A stretch of 64,000 nucleotides of DNA from contig DJOD01000042.1 in NCBI GenBank assembly GCA_002437115.1, positions 1-64,000 of the forward strand, in the 5' to 3' direction. The stretch is from Prevotella sp. UBA6447 (GTDB taxonomy: Bacteria; Bacteroidota; Bacteroidia; Bacteroidales; Bacteroidaceae). The notes under the pieces are model-generated. The model made no database searches. It saw nothing but the letters and a program-made list of their open reading frames with translations, and was not told where the DNA came from. Each line of letters starts with the position of its first letter. Position 1 is the stretch's first letter. Of the stretch, positions 16,736 through 24,997 are shown piece after piece. The position numbers and the translations under genes were made by a program.

Positions 16736-18160
16736 ATGGACATTCTTCTGACCGTCATCCTTTATTTTTGCACCTTGTTCGCTGTGAGTCGTTTCACTAC
16801 TCGCCGCCCAAACAACGAAGCTTTCTATCGTGCCAACCGCCGTTCGCCTTGGTATATGGTGGCGTTTGGCATGGTGGGCGCGTCTATCTCAGGCGTTACC
16901 TTCGTATCGGTGCCTGGCATGGTGATGAAGACGCAGATGACTTATCTGCAAACATGCCTGGGGTTCATCCTGGGTTATTTTGCCGTGGCGTTTCTACTGT
17001 TGCCCGTCTACTACAAGCTCAACCTAACCACCATCTACACTTACTTGGGGCAGCGTCTTGGGAGACTGTCTTACAAGACTGGTGCTTGGTTCTTCCTTGT
17101 TTCGAAGATGACGGGTGCCGCCGTGCGTTTTTATGTGGTGTGCATCATTATTCAGCGCTTTGTGCTCGACGATTATAGCGTGCCCTTTCCCCTGACAGTG
17201 GTCGCCATGGTAGCCCTCATTTGGCTTTACACGCGTCGAGGCGGTGTGAAAACGCTGGTGTGGACTGACACGTTCCAGACCACTTGTATGTTTGTAGCCC
17301 TGCTGCTCATCATCATCCATGTGGTTGGAGCGTTGGGCATGACGGTGCCCGAGGCTCTTAGTGCAGTGGCTGCCGACAGCCATTCACGCATGTTCGTGTT
17401 CGACGACTGGGTGTCGAAGCAAAACTTCTGGAAGCAGTTTCTCAGTGGTGTGTTCATTGTGATTGTGATGACGGGTCTCGACCAGGACATGATGCAGAAA
17501 AACCTGACGTGCAAGACCTTGCGCGAGGCGCAGAAAGACATGTGCAGCTATGGCTTTGCCTTTGTGCCGGCCAACCTGCTCTTCATGTTCCTGGGCGTGC
17601 TGCTGCTGATGTTGGCACAGCGCCAGGGGGTGGCGTTGCCTCAGGTGGGCGATGAGCTGTTGCCCCTGTTTGCCGCAACGGGACGGTTGGGCGCTGCCGT
17701 GGTGGTGCTCTTCACGATAGGCATTGTGGCTGCGTCGTTCAGCAGTGCCGACTCGGCCCTGACTTCGCTCACCACCAGTTTTTGTGTCGATATCTGCGGT
17801 CGCCACGACGATGAGCGGCTCCGCAAACGGGCACATGTTGGCATAGCGGTGGCTTTCGTGTTGTTCATTTTGGCTTTCCGCGCCATCAACTCCACCAGCG
17901 TCATTGATGCCATCTACATCCTTTGTTCCTATACCTACGGCCCGTTGCTGGGTCTTTTTGCTTATGGGTTGTTCACGAAAAGAGGCGTCAACGACCGGGT
18001 TGTGCCCTATGTCGCTGTCGCCTCTCCAATGGTGTGTTATGTGCTCAATGATGTTGTTGCCCGTCATACGGGCTATCAGTTTGGCTATGAGCTGTTGATG
18101 CTCAACGGTGCGCTGACCTTCTTGGGATTATGGATGAGCCAGCGGTGCAAGACCCGCTGA
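16736..18160 (+). CDS. Sodium:solute symporter (SSS family)
   Basis: 474 residues with about 13 hydrophobic segments. The N-terminus (RFTTRRPNNEAFYRANRRSPW, followed by a Gly/Ser-rich segment with GASISGVTFVSVPGM) is the SSS family pattern, as is the GxxAASFSSADSALTSLTT segment near residue 350 that in LeuT-fold SSS proteins contributes the sodium site. Sodium-driven uptake of an organic solute across the inner membrane; substrate not predictable. The start at 16736 was chosen over the GTG at 16694, which lies in the hairpin region. Confidence 0.88.
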   Translation: MDILLTVILYFCTLFAVSRFTTRRPNNEAFYRANRRSPWYMVAFGMVGASISGVTFVSVPGMVMKTQMTYLQTCLGFILGYFAVAFLLLPVYYKLNLTTIYTYLGQRLGRLSYKTGAWFFLVSKMTGAAVRFYVVCIIIQRFVLDDYSVPFPLTVVAMVALIWLYTRRGGVKTLVWTDTFQTTCMFVALLLIIIHVVGALGMTVPEALSAVAADSHSRMFVFDDWVSKQNFWKQFLSGVFIVIVMTGLDQDMMQKNLTCKTLREAQKDMCSYGFAFVPANLLFMFLGVLLLMLAQRQGVALPQVGDELLPLFAATGRLGAAVVVLFTIGIVAASFSSADSALTSLTTSFCVDICGRHDDERLRKRAHVGIAVAFVLFILAFRAINSTSVIDAIYILCSYTYGPLLGLFAYGLFTKRGVNDRVVPYVAVASPMVCYVLNDVVARHTGYQFGYELLMLNGALTFLGLWMSQRCKTR

Positions 18161-18169
18161 CCGCCCTGG

Positions 18170-19099
18170 CTATCGGTTGAGAAACCACTCAGCCTCCAGG
18201 GCAGCCTTGCAGCCCGAGCCAGCGGCCACGATGGCCTGTCGGTAGGATGGATCGGCGCAGTCGCCCGCCGCGAAGACTCCTGCCACGCTGGTGCGTGGCG
18301 AAGCCCCTTGTGTCTTGATGTAGCCCACCTCGTCCATGTCGAGTTTGCCGCGGAAGATGTCGGTGTTGGGCTTGTGGCCAATGGCCAGGAAGAAACCGTC
18401 GATAGGCAGGTCGTAACGCTTCTCGTCGGCTTCGCCCTTGCGCCACACCACATGGGCTCCCTCCACGCCGTTGTCGCCATAAAGCCCCACGGCGTTGGTC
18501 TCATAGAGCAGTTCAATCTTCGGGTTGTCCTCCACGCGCTTGCGCATGATGTCGGAGGCGCGCAGGTAGGGCTTGCGCACAATCATATACACTTTTTTGC
18601 ACAGTCCGGCCAGGTATGTGGCCTCTTCGCAGGCTGTGTCGCCGCCGCCCACGACAGCCACGATCTTCTTGCGGTAGAAGAACCCGTCGCAGGTGGCACA
18701 GGCCGACACGCCCTGCCCGTTGTATTTCTGTTCGTCGGCCAGTCCCAGGTATTTGGCAGAGGCACCCGTGGCAATGATAATGGTGTCGGCTTCCACTTGG
18801 TCGCCACGGTCGGTGGTGACCACATAGGGGCGCTTCGTCAAGTCCACGTCGGTGACGATTCCGTCGCGTATGTCGGCGCCGAAGCGCTCTGCCTGTTGCC
18901 TGATTTCCATCATCATCTGGTTGGCGTCAATGCCCTCGGGGTACCCCGGGAAGTTTTCTACGATGGTGGTCTGCGTCAGCTGGCCGCCTGTCTGCAATCC
19001 GCAATACTCGATGGGGCAGAGATTGGCTCTTCCGGCATAGATGGCAGCTGTGTAACCGGCCGGGCCGCTGCCGATGATGATACACTTGGTGTGTTCCAT
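18170..19099 (-). CDS. trxB: Thioredoxin-disulfide reductase
   Basis: 309 residues. FAD-binding GSGPAGYTAAIYAGRA at the N-terminus, redox-active Cys134-Ala-Thr-Cys137 (CATCDG), NADPH-binding GGGDTACEEA, and the C-terminal FAD block GVFAAGDCAD. Cytoplasmic low-molecular-weight thioredoxin reductase using NADPH to reduce thioredoxin. It lies 25 nt after the peroxidase gene on the same strand, so both are probably one transcript, pairing a thioredoxin-linked peroxidase with its electron source. Confidence 0.96.
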   Translation of the reverse strand: MEHTKCIIIGSGPAGYTAAIYAGRANLCPIEYCGLQTGGQLTQTTIVENFPGYPEGIDANQMMMEIRQQAERFGADIRDGIVTDVDLTKRPYVVTTDRGDQVEADTIIIATGASAKYLGLADEQKYNGQGVSACATCDGFFYRKKIVAVVGGGDTACEEATYLAGLCKKVYMIVRKPYLRASDIMRKRVEDNPKIELLYETNAVGLYGDNGVEGAHVVWRKGEADEKRYDLPIDGFFLAIGHKPNTDIFRGKLDMDEVGYIKTQGASPRTSVAGVFAAGDCADPSYRQAIVAAGSGCKAALEAEWFLNR

Positions 19100-19124
19100 G
19101 TTCTTGATGGTTAGGGGATGGGGG

Positions 19125-19676
19125 TTAGGCCAGGAGCTCTTCCACGTCCTTGGCGATGTTCTCTATCTTCTCTGTGGGCTCGTAGCGCTTCACGACCTGT
19201 CCCTTCTTGTTGACCAGGAACTTGGTGAAGTTCCACTTGATGTCGGATGTGTCGCGCCAGTTGGGGGCGGCCTTGTCGAGCAGGTCTACCAGCACGGGGG
19301 CAATCTTGTTGGTCATGTCGAAGCCGGCGAACCCCTTTTGCTCCTTGAGAAACTTGAACAGGGGGTCGGCGTCGGGACCGTTGACCTTGATTTTCTTAAA
19401 CCGTGGGAATTCGGTGCCATAAGTGAGTTTGCAGAACTCATGTATTGACTCGTCTGTGCCAGGTGCCTGCTGGCCAAATTGATTGCACGGGAAATCGAGA
19501 ATCTCGAATCCTTGCGAGTGGTATTTCTTGTAGAGTGCCTCCAAGTCGGAGTAGGTGGGGGTGAAACCGCACTTGGTGGCCGTGTTGACAATGAGGAGCA
19601 CCTCATTGGAATACTCTTTGAGCGAAACGTTGCCGCCTTTGCGGTCTTTGACCGAAAACTCGTAAACAGTTCTCAT
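19125..19676 (-). CDS. Glutathione-peroxidase-family, probably thioredoxin-dependent peroxidase
   Basis: 183 residues. Cys36 in NTATKCGFT is the peroxidatic residue (Cys, not selenocysteine). Cys64 in FPCNQFG and Cys82 in EFCKLTYG follow the arrangement of thioredoxin-dependent Gpx enzymes, where the residue at 82 is the resolving cysteine. Catalytic Gln and the later conserved NFTKFLVN segment are present. Reduces hydrogen peroxide or organic peroxides in the cytoplasm. First gene of the gpx-trxB pair. Confidence 0.92.
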   Translation of the reverse strand: MRTVYEFSVKDRKGGNVSLKEYSNEVLLIVNTATKCGFTPTYSDLEALYKKYHSQGFEILDFPCNQFGQQAPGTDESIHEFCKLTYGTEFPRFKKIKVNGPDADPLFKFLKEQKGFAGFDMTNKIAPVLVDLLDKAAPNWRDTSDIKWNFTKFLVNKKGQVVKRYEPTEKIENIAKDVEELLA

Positions 19677-19718
19677 CTTTTTATTATCTTTGGTTTGTTA
19701 TGTTGTTTAATTTGTATG

Positions 19719-19726
19719 CAAAAATA
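19719..19726 (-). promoter_or_regulatory. Promoter -7 element of gpx-trxB
   Basis: On the minus strand TATTTTTG at 19726-19719 fits TAnnTTTG and lies 42 nt before the gpx ATG. No convincing -33 box. Confidence 0.45.
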
Positions 19727-19902
19727 CGAAAATAGGTGGAGAATAGCGGATATGCGCCGATTGTTTTTTTCAAGAATCAGTGATATTTTTGGATGGCCGA
19801 GCTTGTGGTCATGGCCTGTCGGGTACAATTCCCCCACGGAGGGATAGGGAATTTCCCCGGAAGAATAGGAACCTTAAGCTTGCAGGAGCGGAGAAGAATA
19901 AC

Positions 19903-19910
19903 TATTTTTG
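19903..19910 (+). promoter_or_regulatory. Promoter -7 element of the lipoprotein pair
   Basis: TATTTTTG at 19903-19910, with TTG at 19880-19882 about 20 nt upstream, fits the Bacteroidota pattern. It lies 38 nt before the ATG at 19949 and inside the longer open frame from 19793, which argues against that longer start. Confidence 0.5.
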
Positions 19911-19948
19911 CGTCATTAAACAAGATAAACATTCAAAATGTCACGATT

Positions 19949-20506
19949 ATGAAAAAGAATTCTACCCTGATGACGATGGCTCTTGTGGCCTTGATGGCCC
20001 TGTCGCTCTCATCGTGTGATGAGGATTCGGGCATAGCTTACACCCTGGAAGGCACGTGGAAAGGCAACATGTATGTCAGTTGTGCCTATGACGGATATAC
20101 TTATGATGCTACCTACACAGAACTGTGCTTCGTGCAAGACCCATACCGTTTCAGCTCGGGGACAGGCTACTGGATAGACCATTATGCGGGTGATGCCCCT
20201 TGGCGTTATGTGGCCAACCACACGCGCTGGACGGTGAGCAACGGTGTGATACGCATACACCTGCTGGAGGAAGACAGCTATGTGGAGATAGCACGTTACC
20301 GGCTTAACGACAACTACTTTGAGGGCACCATCCTTTACGGCCAGACACAGATCGACTTCGAGATGACCCACACGTCATCGCCAAACTGGAACGACTACAA
20401 CTATGGTTACGATTATTTGAATGGTGGCTACGCCAAGCCAGCCGTGGGGACACCAGCCGTGGTCAACGAGGGCAAGCCCGTGAGGGTGTTCAGAAAGGCC
20501 AACTGA
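19949..20506 (+). CDS. Small lipoprotein, unknown function
   Basis: 185 residues. Signal peptide MKKNSTLMTMALVALMALSLSSC with a good lipobox (SLSSC, Cys at 23). The mature part is rich in Tyr, Trp and Asp and has the look of a small lipocalin-like or beta-sandwich domain (LEGTWKGNMYVS near its start, then an alternating beta pattern to GTILYGQTQIDFEMTH). A GTW at the start of the mature domain is also seen in lipocalin-like DUFs. 35 nt before a second lipoprotein of similar plan, so the two are probably one operon. Confidence 0.72.
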   Translation: MKKNSTLMTMALVALMALSLSSCDEDSGIAYTLEGTWKGNMYVSCAYDGYTYDATYTELCFVQDPYRFSSGTGYWIDHYAGDAPWRYVANHTRWTVSNGVIRIHLLEEDSYVEIARYRLNDNYFEGTILYGQTQIDFEMTHTSSPNWNDYNYGYDYLNGGYAKPAVGTPAVVNEGKPVRVFRKAN

Positions 20507-20541
20507 CTTTTTGGCTAGCTTCATGACTGCAAATAAGAACA

Positions 20542-21222
20542 ATGAAAAATATGAAAAGCGACATGAAAAAAATGAAGAAGATGTGGGGTGTGCTACTGCT
20601 GGCCGTGCCCATAATGTTTGCGAGCTGCAATGAGTGGGAACCCTATTGGTATGGCGACTATAACTTTGGTGGCAACTATCACGACAACCAGCGTCCTGGC
20701 GGCAATGACAACGATGATTTCTGCGTCAGCATGGCGCAGACGCTGGCCGGCCAGTGGCGCGGTGAACTGATGGCCTACGAGATTGACACGGCTGGCGTAG
20801 CCGTGGACAGCATTCTCTACAGCACCGACATCGAGTTTAAGCAACACAATAGCCAGAGCATCAGTGGGACGGGAACGCAGTACGATTATGAGATAACCTA
20901 TGATGCCCAAGGCAGGCAGCACATGGCCACGGAGCCTTTCACGCGCAACTTCACGTGGTATATCGACCCCAACGACGGTACTATTTACCTGACTTATAAG
21001 GAGCAGCACAGTGACGGAACGACGGGCGACTATGTGATGACGATAACCTATGATGACCTGAACCTAGATAACCGCACGTTCACGGGGTATCTCTGGTCGG
21101 CTGACGGCGGCGAAGTAGACGACTTCTGGTTCAACCGATACAAGGGTGACAGTGGTGCCAAAGGTGCACAGCTCGGAGCCGACAACCAAAAGGTGGTGAA
21201 GCTGAAGCTCGTGATGCGCTGA
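20542..21222 (+). CDS. Second small lipoprotein, paralogous in plan
   Basis: 226 residues. A Lys/Met-rich N-terminus (MKNMKSDMKKMKKM) gives several possible starts (20542, 20551, 20563, 20572, 20581), then a hydrophobic stretch and a lipobox ending FASC. The mature part starts with a Trp/Tyr/Asn-rich low-complexity segment (NEWEPYWYGDYNFGGNYHDN) and then LAGQWRGELMAYEID, like the LEGTWKGNM of its neighbour, followed by an alternating beta pattern. The two probably share a lipocalin-like fold. Function unknown. Confidence 0.7.
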   Translation: MKNMKSDMKKMKKMWGVLLLAVPIMFASCNEWEPYWYGDYNFGGNYHDNQRPGGNDNDDFCVSMAQTLAGQWRGELMAYEIDTAGVAVDSILYSTDIEFKQHNSQSISGTGTQYDYEITYDAQGRQHMATEPFTRNFTWYIDPNDGTIYLTYKEQHSDGTTGDYVMTITYDDLNLDNRTFTGYLWSADGGEVDDFWFNRYKGDSGAKGAQLGADNQKVVKLKLVMR

Positions 21223-21240
21223 CGCAAGTCGCTGGCTATT

Positions 21241-22143
21241 TTATAAGCCCCACCATGAGAGGTCGAGCTTCGCCTCGACCGTGTTCTCCGTGTCGTCGGG
21301 CAGGTTGCAGAAGAAGTCGATGCCGGTGAGCTGCTCCAAGCGGTCGATGCTGACGGCGTAGGTGCGTAGGTTCTCGTCCTTGTTGTTCTTGTGCTCAAAC
21401 CACAAGCCGAGGGCATGGTACTGTCCGTCCTTCACGGCGAGGATGGCGGTGAAGAAGTATTTGGACACGATGAGTCCGCTCGTGGTGTGGGTGGAAATCT
21501 GGCTTGCCTTGTCAATGGTGCCACCCTTGCATACATAGAGCACGTCGCGGTAGGTGTTGGTGTTCCACTTGTTGCGTAGCTGGTTTTCCATGGTCAGCCA
21601 TACGCCCGTGTTGAAACTGTTGAGCTGTGGCTGCATGTTGCTCAGGTAGTAGGTCTGCTCGTTGACATCCTTCGAGTAGAGGCGGTCGGCCGAGGGGCAG
21701 ATGTGGCCGCGGTCGTAGCCCGAGTTCTTGTAGTCGGCCAGCGTGGTGCGGTATTGCGTGGGCAGGTCGGGGTCTTCCTGAAAAGGGTCGCCTTTCCATT
21801 CGGTGGCCTTCCAACTGTCACGGCTCCAGCCCTTGTGGCTGGTGAACGTGTTCATCTGGTAGCAGGTCCAGCGTTGCGCCTTCTTGTCGCAGTCCCATTC
21901 CACGGCAAAGTTGATGCCGTAGTTGTCTATGGAGTGTATGAGGACTATGTTGTTGCCGTCGGTCTTCAGGTGCGGAAACTCCAGGCGGCCGTAGTTGGTA
22001 TTGGCGGTGGTGGAGTTGCGGTTGACGTTTGCACCTGTCTCGGTGCCTGGCTTCTTGCTGGGCAGGTTGTCGTCTTCCTGGCAAGAGAAGCAGGCCAGGC
22101 AGAGGACGAGTAGCGAAAGCGTTGCGTAATGGAAGTGTTTCAT
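21241..22143 (-). CDS. Exported DNA/RNA non-specific endonuclease (NUC/EndA-like lipoprotein)
   Basis: 300 residues. Signal peptide MKHFHYATLSLLVLCLACFSC with the likely lipidated Cys at residue 21. A Thr/Asn linker follows, then the beta-beta-alpha-metal nuclease domain with the signature YDRGHICPSADR (His147 the expected general base) and downstream YLSNMQPQLNSFNTGVW, whose Asn is the expected magnesium ligand. Relatives are sugar-non-specific secreted nucleases. A surface or periplasmic lipid-anchored nuclease would digest environmental nucleic acid. The 3' end faces the lipoprotein pair; it has no promoter I can recognise. Confidence 0.9.
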   Translation of the reverse strand: MKHFHYATLSLLVLCLACFSCQEDDNLPSKKPGTETGANVNRNSTTANTNYGRLEFPHLKTDGNNIVLIHSIDNYGINFAVEWDCDKKAQRWTCYQMNTFTSHKGWSRDSWKATEWKGDPFQEDPDLPTQYRTTLADYKNSGYDRGHICPSADRLYSKDVNEQTYYLSNMQPQLNSFNTGVWLTMENQLRNKWNTNTYRDVLYVCKGGTIDKASQISTHTTSGLIVSKYFFTAILAVKDGQYHALGLWFEHKNNKDENLRTYAVSIDRLEQLTGIDFFCNLPDDTENTVEAKLDLSWWGL

Positions 22144-22177
22144 GGTGTGAATCCTGAATGGTCTCGGGGTGATGGCA

Positions 22178-22224
22178 AGAAAAAAGTGCGGCAGAACGCA
22201 TATGCAACTACGTTCGCCCGCACT
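22178..22224 (-). terminator. Terminator of rpmE2
   Basis: AGTGCGGCAGAACG (22185-22198) and CGTTCGCCCGCACT (22211-22224) form a stem with two mismatches; on the minus strand it is followed by a T-run (22185-22180). Placed 40 nt after the L31 stop. Confidence 0.7.
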
Positions 22225-22264
22225 TTCCTAATGCTTTATACCGTGTGTAATTGTATGTCGAGTA

Positions 22265-22516
22265 TTACTTCTTCAACTTACCGTAACGGTTCATGAAGCG
22301 GTCAACGCGACCAGCTGTGTCGACAAGCTTGCTCTTACCTGTGTAGAACGGGTGAGAGGTGCTCGAAATTTCAACCTTTACCACAGGGTAAGTCTCTCCT
22401 TCAAACTCTACTGTGTCTGTAGTCTTGCATGTAGATTTTGTAAGGAACATATCGCCGTTGGACATGTCCTTGAACACGACGGGGCGATAGTTGTCTGGAT
22501 GAATACCTTTTTTCAT
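22265..22516 (-). CDS. rpmE2: 50S ribosomal protein L31 type B
   Basis: 83 residues, beginning MKKGIHPDNYRPVVFKDMS and containing the family block SSTSHPFYTGKS. This is the type B form without the zinc-binding CxxC of L31 type A (the only Cys is in KSTCKTT). Component of the large ribosomal subunit. Monocistronic: own promoter and own terminator. Confidence 0.95.
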   Translation of the reverse strand: MKKGIHPDNYRPVVFKDMSNGDMFLTKSTCKTTDTVEFEGETYPVVKVEISSTSHPFYTGKSKLVDTAGRVDRFMNRYGKLKK

Positions 22517-22567
22517 TTTGTTTATTGTTGTATTTATGAATAATATGCGCTATACAAATAGCGGGTG

Positions 22568-22599
22568 CAAAATTACGAAGAATTCTGCAACCCGCCAAA
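22568..22599 (-). promoter_or_regulatory. rpmE2 promoter
   Basis: Minus strand TTTG (22599-22596), 20 nt, TAATTTTG (22575-22568), about 52 nt before the L31 ATG. Close match to consensus. Confidence 0.7.
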
Positions 22600-22629
22600 G
22601 AATTGTGTGGCTTTTTGTTTATGCCTTTG

Positions 22630-24087
22630 TTATTTTACCACTACATTTTTGACTTCCCAAGTGGGTGCTGCGTTTTCTGTGCTGGTGTATTGGAAAGCCA
22701 CGTATACTGTCTTCTTGCCAGCGAAGGCCGTCATGTCGCATGTGGTGTTGATGAAGGTCCAGTCTTTGCCATTGGGGTAGGCCGACGGGATGAGCTTGGT
22801 CCAGTTGTTGCCGTCGGTCGAGGCCAGTACCTGAAGCTCGTCGGCTGCATTGACTAAGTACTTGGCGGCCTGATCGAAGGTCAACGTGGCGTTGGTCAGT
22901 CCCTCCAAGCTGAAGGCGGGGGAGATAATCATGCTCTGTGCGGCGTTGTTCTTGCCGCCTGCATAGGCACCTGCTTTCATGTAGTGGTTGGTGGCATCAT
23001 ATTTCCACACGTATGTGAGGCTCCCGCTCAGTGAGATGTTCTTAATGGTGAACCCCTCGTCGCCCGAGTCGAACGTGGCGTTTAGGCCAGTTGCGGGCTT
23101 AGCCCCTCCACCATTGTTCACGGATATGAGCGTGTTGTTCTTGTCCATCTCGTTCTTGCCGTTGTAGGCTTTCAGAAAGCCCCTCACCACGACGGTTTGC
23201 CCAGCTTTCAGGTCATCCTTTGAGTTGAAGTCGGCACCATTGATGCCCTTACCCGAGTAGATCTGCAAAGTGTTGTTGGAGGAGCCGTCGTCGGAGATGT
23301 AGTAGGAGAGGCTCTTGTAGGTCTCGTTATAGTAGTCGACAGATGAGATGATGCCTTTCACGTAAGCCTCGCCGCTGAGTGCTTCGCCCCCGTTGGCTTC
23401 AATCTTCTTGATGGCCTCGGCCACGGTCCAAGCCGTCTCGGGCGTGTTGAGGGCGTCGCTGGGCGTGTCGGGCGTGTCGCCGCCCTCTTCCACGGTGCCC
23501 TCCTTGAGCGTGAGGTTTTTCACTTCGATGGTGGAGGAAGTGGTGGTGCATGAGTACATTAGGGCCACGACGACACTGCTCTTGCCGATGAACGCGGCTG
23601 GAAGGTTCTTTTTATAAGTGGAGAAGGTGGTCCAGTCGGAGCCTTCTGTCAGGGTGCCCGTGATGTCAGTCCACGTGGTTGAGGTGGGGTCGCCCGTGTA
23701 GTTGTCGGTGATGAGCACCTTGTTCTCCGTCTGTCCGGCGCGTACGTAGCGCAGGATATAGTCGAACTGCAGGTTTGCTCCAGTGCTCTTTGACAGGTCA
23801 ATGGGTGAGGATACGAGGTACGACTCAGACTCGGTGGTTTCCTTGGAAGTGTTGTCGTAGCCTGTGGCCTTGGCTGTGCTGTAGTCGATGGCCCATGGGG
23901 TGCCCTTCACGGTGTAGCATGAGAACTTGCCGAAGCTGCTGGCAAACGACTCATCGAGGTAAACTCCTGTGGAATCATTGCCTTCTTGACTGTTATTGGG
24001 GTCTTCGTATGGCATGGGCACGTCTGAGCAAGCTGTGAAGGCGCAGGCGGCCATCAAGGCCATGACGGATTTGAATATCGCTTTCAT
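22630..24087 (-). CDS. Choice-of-anchor/OB-like surface lipoprotein
   Basis: 485 residues from the ATG at 24087; the 39 codons before it in the open frame are not coding-like. Signal peptide with lipobox FTAC (Cys at 20). After an acidic Asn/Asp linker come a beta-sandwich domain like the 'choice-of-anchor J' (cleaved-adhesin) type (about 40-190), a middle domain (about 210-320) with the pattern of the OB-fold DUFs of this phylum (AYVKGIISSVDYYNETYKS, VVVRGFLKAYNGKNEM), and a second beta-sandwich at the C-terminus (about 335-485), repeating the first (ISLSGSL, FSLEGLTNATLTFDQAAKY). Third gene of the TonB-receptor operon, and likely displayed at the cell surface. Ligand unknown. Confidence 0.78.
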   Translation of the reverse strand: MKAIFKSVMALMAACAFTACSDVPMPYEDPNNSQEGNDSTGVYLDESFASSFGKFSCYTVKGTPWAIDYSTAKATGYDNTSKETTESESYLVSSPIDLSKSTGANLQFDYILRYVRAGQTENKVLITDNYTGDPTSTTWTDITGTLTEGSDWTTFSTYKKNLPAAFIGKSSVVVALMYSCTTTSSTIEVKNLTLKEGTVEEGGDTPDTPSDALNTPETAWTVAEAIKKIEANGGEALSGEAYVKGIISSVDYYNETYKSLSYYISDDGSSNNTLQIYSGKGINGADFNSKDDLKAGQTVVVRGFLKAYNGKNEMDKNNTLISVNNGGGAKPATGLNATFDSGDEGFTIKNISLSGSLTYVWKYDATNHYMKAGAYAGGKNNAAQSMIISPAFSLEGLTNATLTFDQAAKYLVNAADELQVLASTDGNNWTKLIPSAYPNGKDWTFINTTCDMTAFAGKKTVYVAFQYTSTENAAPTWEVKNVVVK

Positions 24088-24133
24088 TGGATGATATTGA
24101 TTAATAAATTTCTCTGATATGATATCTCGTAAA

Positions 24134-24982
24134 CTATTTGATGACCTGTATGTCGCTGGTCTTGCGGATGAGAATCTGCCACGTGCTGTTGTAACGTGTG
24201 GCAATGCCCGTGATGTTGACCTTGGCAGGCTTGTGGCTCACCGTGTCGTAGGGTAGGACCATGGCAGCAAAGTCGGCATAGGTGCTGGTGCGTATCACGA
24301 CTGAGGATCCGAAATCGTTGGTTTCCTGGTTGACGGCGTTTCCTTGGGCTGTGCCCGTGGTGAACGTGTTCTTGCCGTCGGCGTTTTTGAACGTCACGCC
24401 CTTTAGCGTGACCAGCTTGGCGCAGTTGTTGTTCATGTCTTTCTGGATGTCTTTGAAGTCGACCGCCTTGATGACTGTGGTGTCGATGTCGCCTACAATC
24501 TTGAAGTGGCTGTTCCAGATGTCTTTCTGCATACGCCCGATGCTGTTTCCGTTGTAGGGGGCTCCAATCTCAGGCTGCTTGCGGTAGCCGCCGATGTAGA
24601 GGTCTTTGAGGTCTACGAGTATCTCAGAGCCTTCGGCGAGGTAGCCGTTGAGGCCGCCCTCGTTGATGGCGATGATGATGGCACCCGTGGAATCCTGTAA
24701 CATCACTTGTTTGTAGATGTTGCCGCCGATGTCGTTGCCGGTAATGCGACCTTTGATTTGTATGTCCTCGGTTATCTTGGCGTTCTGGTCGGTGCTGGCA
24801 AACACGTTGGGATATTTGTCGATGAGCTCTCGAATTGTGATGACGTTGTGCTCCGTGATGCTGTTGTTGCCGAAAGGAGCGCCGCCATTGAAGTTGGGCT
24901 CGTCCCAGTCGCCGTCCATGCATCCTGTGAGAAGGCCGCACGCGAGGGCGAGGAGGAAAAAGTAAGTTGCTTTTATTTTCAT
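24134..24982 (-). CDS. DUF5689-domain lipoprotein
   Basis: 282 residues. Signal peptide MKIKATYFFLLALACGLLTGC with a good lipobox (LLTGC, Cys at 21). The mature protein is one DUF5689 module: TIRELIDKYPN, IQIKGRITGNDIGGNIYKQV, LQDSTGAIIIAINEGGL and a later VTLKGVTF; the pattern suggests an OB-fold. DUF5689 lipoproteins are known beside TonB-dependent receptors in Bacteroidota. Middle gene of the operon, 15 nt after the receptor, so it is probably the receptor's surface-exposed partner. Confidence 0.82.
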   Translation of the reverse strand: MKIKATYFFLLALACGLLTGCMDGDWDEPNFNGGAPFGNNSITEHNVITIRELIDKYPNVFASTDQNAKITEDIQIKGRITGNDIGGNIYKQVMLQDSTGAIIIAINEGGLNGYLAEGSEILVDLKDLYIGGYRKQPEIGAPYNGNSIGRMQKDIWNSHFKIVGDIDTTVIKAVDFKDIQKDMNNNCAKLVTLKGVTFKNADGKNTFTTGTAQGNAVNQETNDFGSSVVIRTSTYADFAAMVLPYDTVSHKPAKVNITGIATRYNSTWQILIRKTSDIQVIK

Positions 24983-24997
24983 GATGTTCTCCTTTCC

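Noticed and set aside
16736..18160. Symporter as a sialic-acid transporter
   Set aside because: SSS family sequence alone does not give substrate and no sialic-acid genes are adjacent.
18308..19114. Plus-strand frame of 268 codons over trxB
   Set aside because: Shadow of trxB, which has all family motifs.
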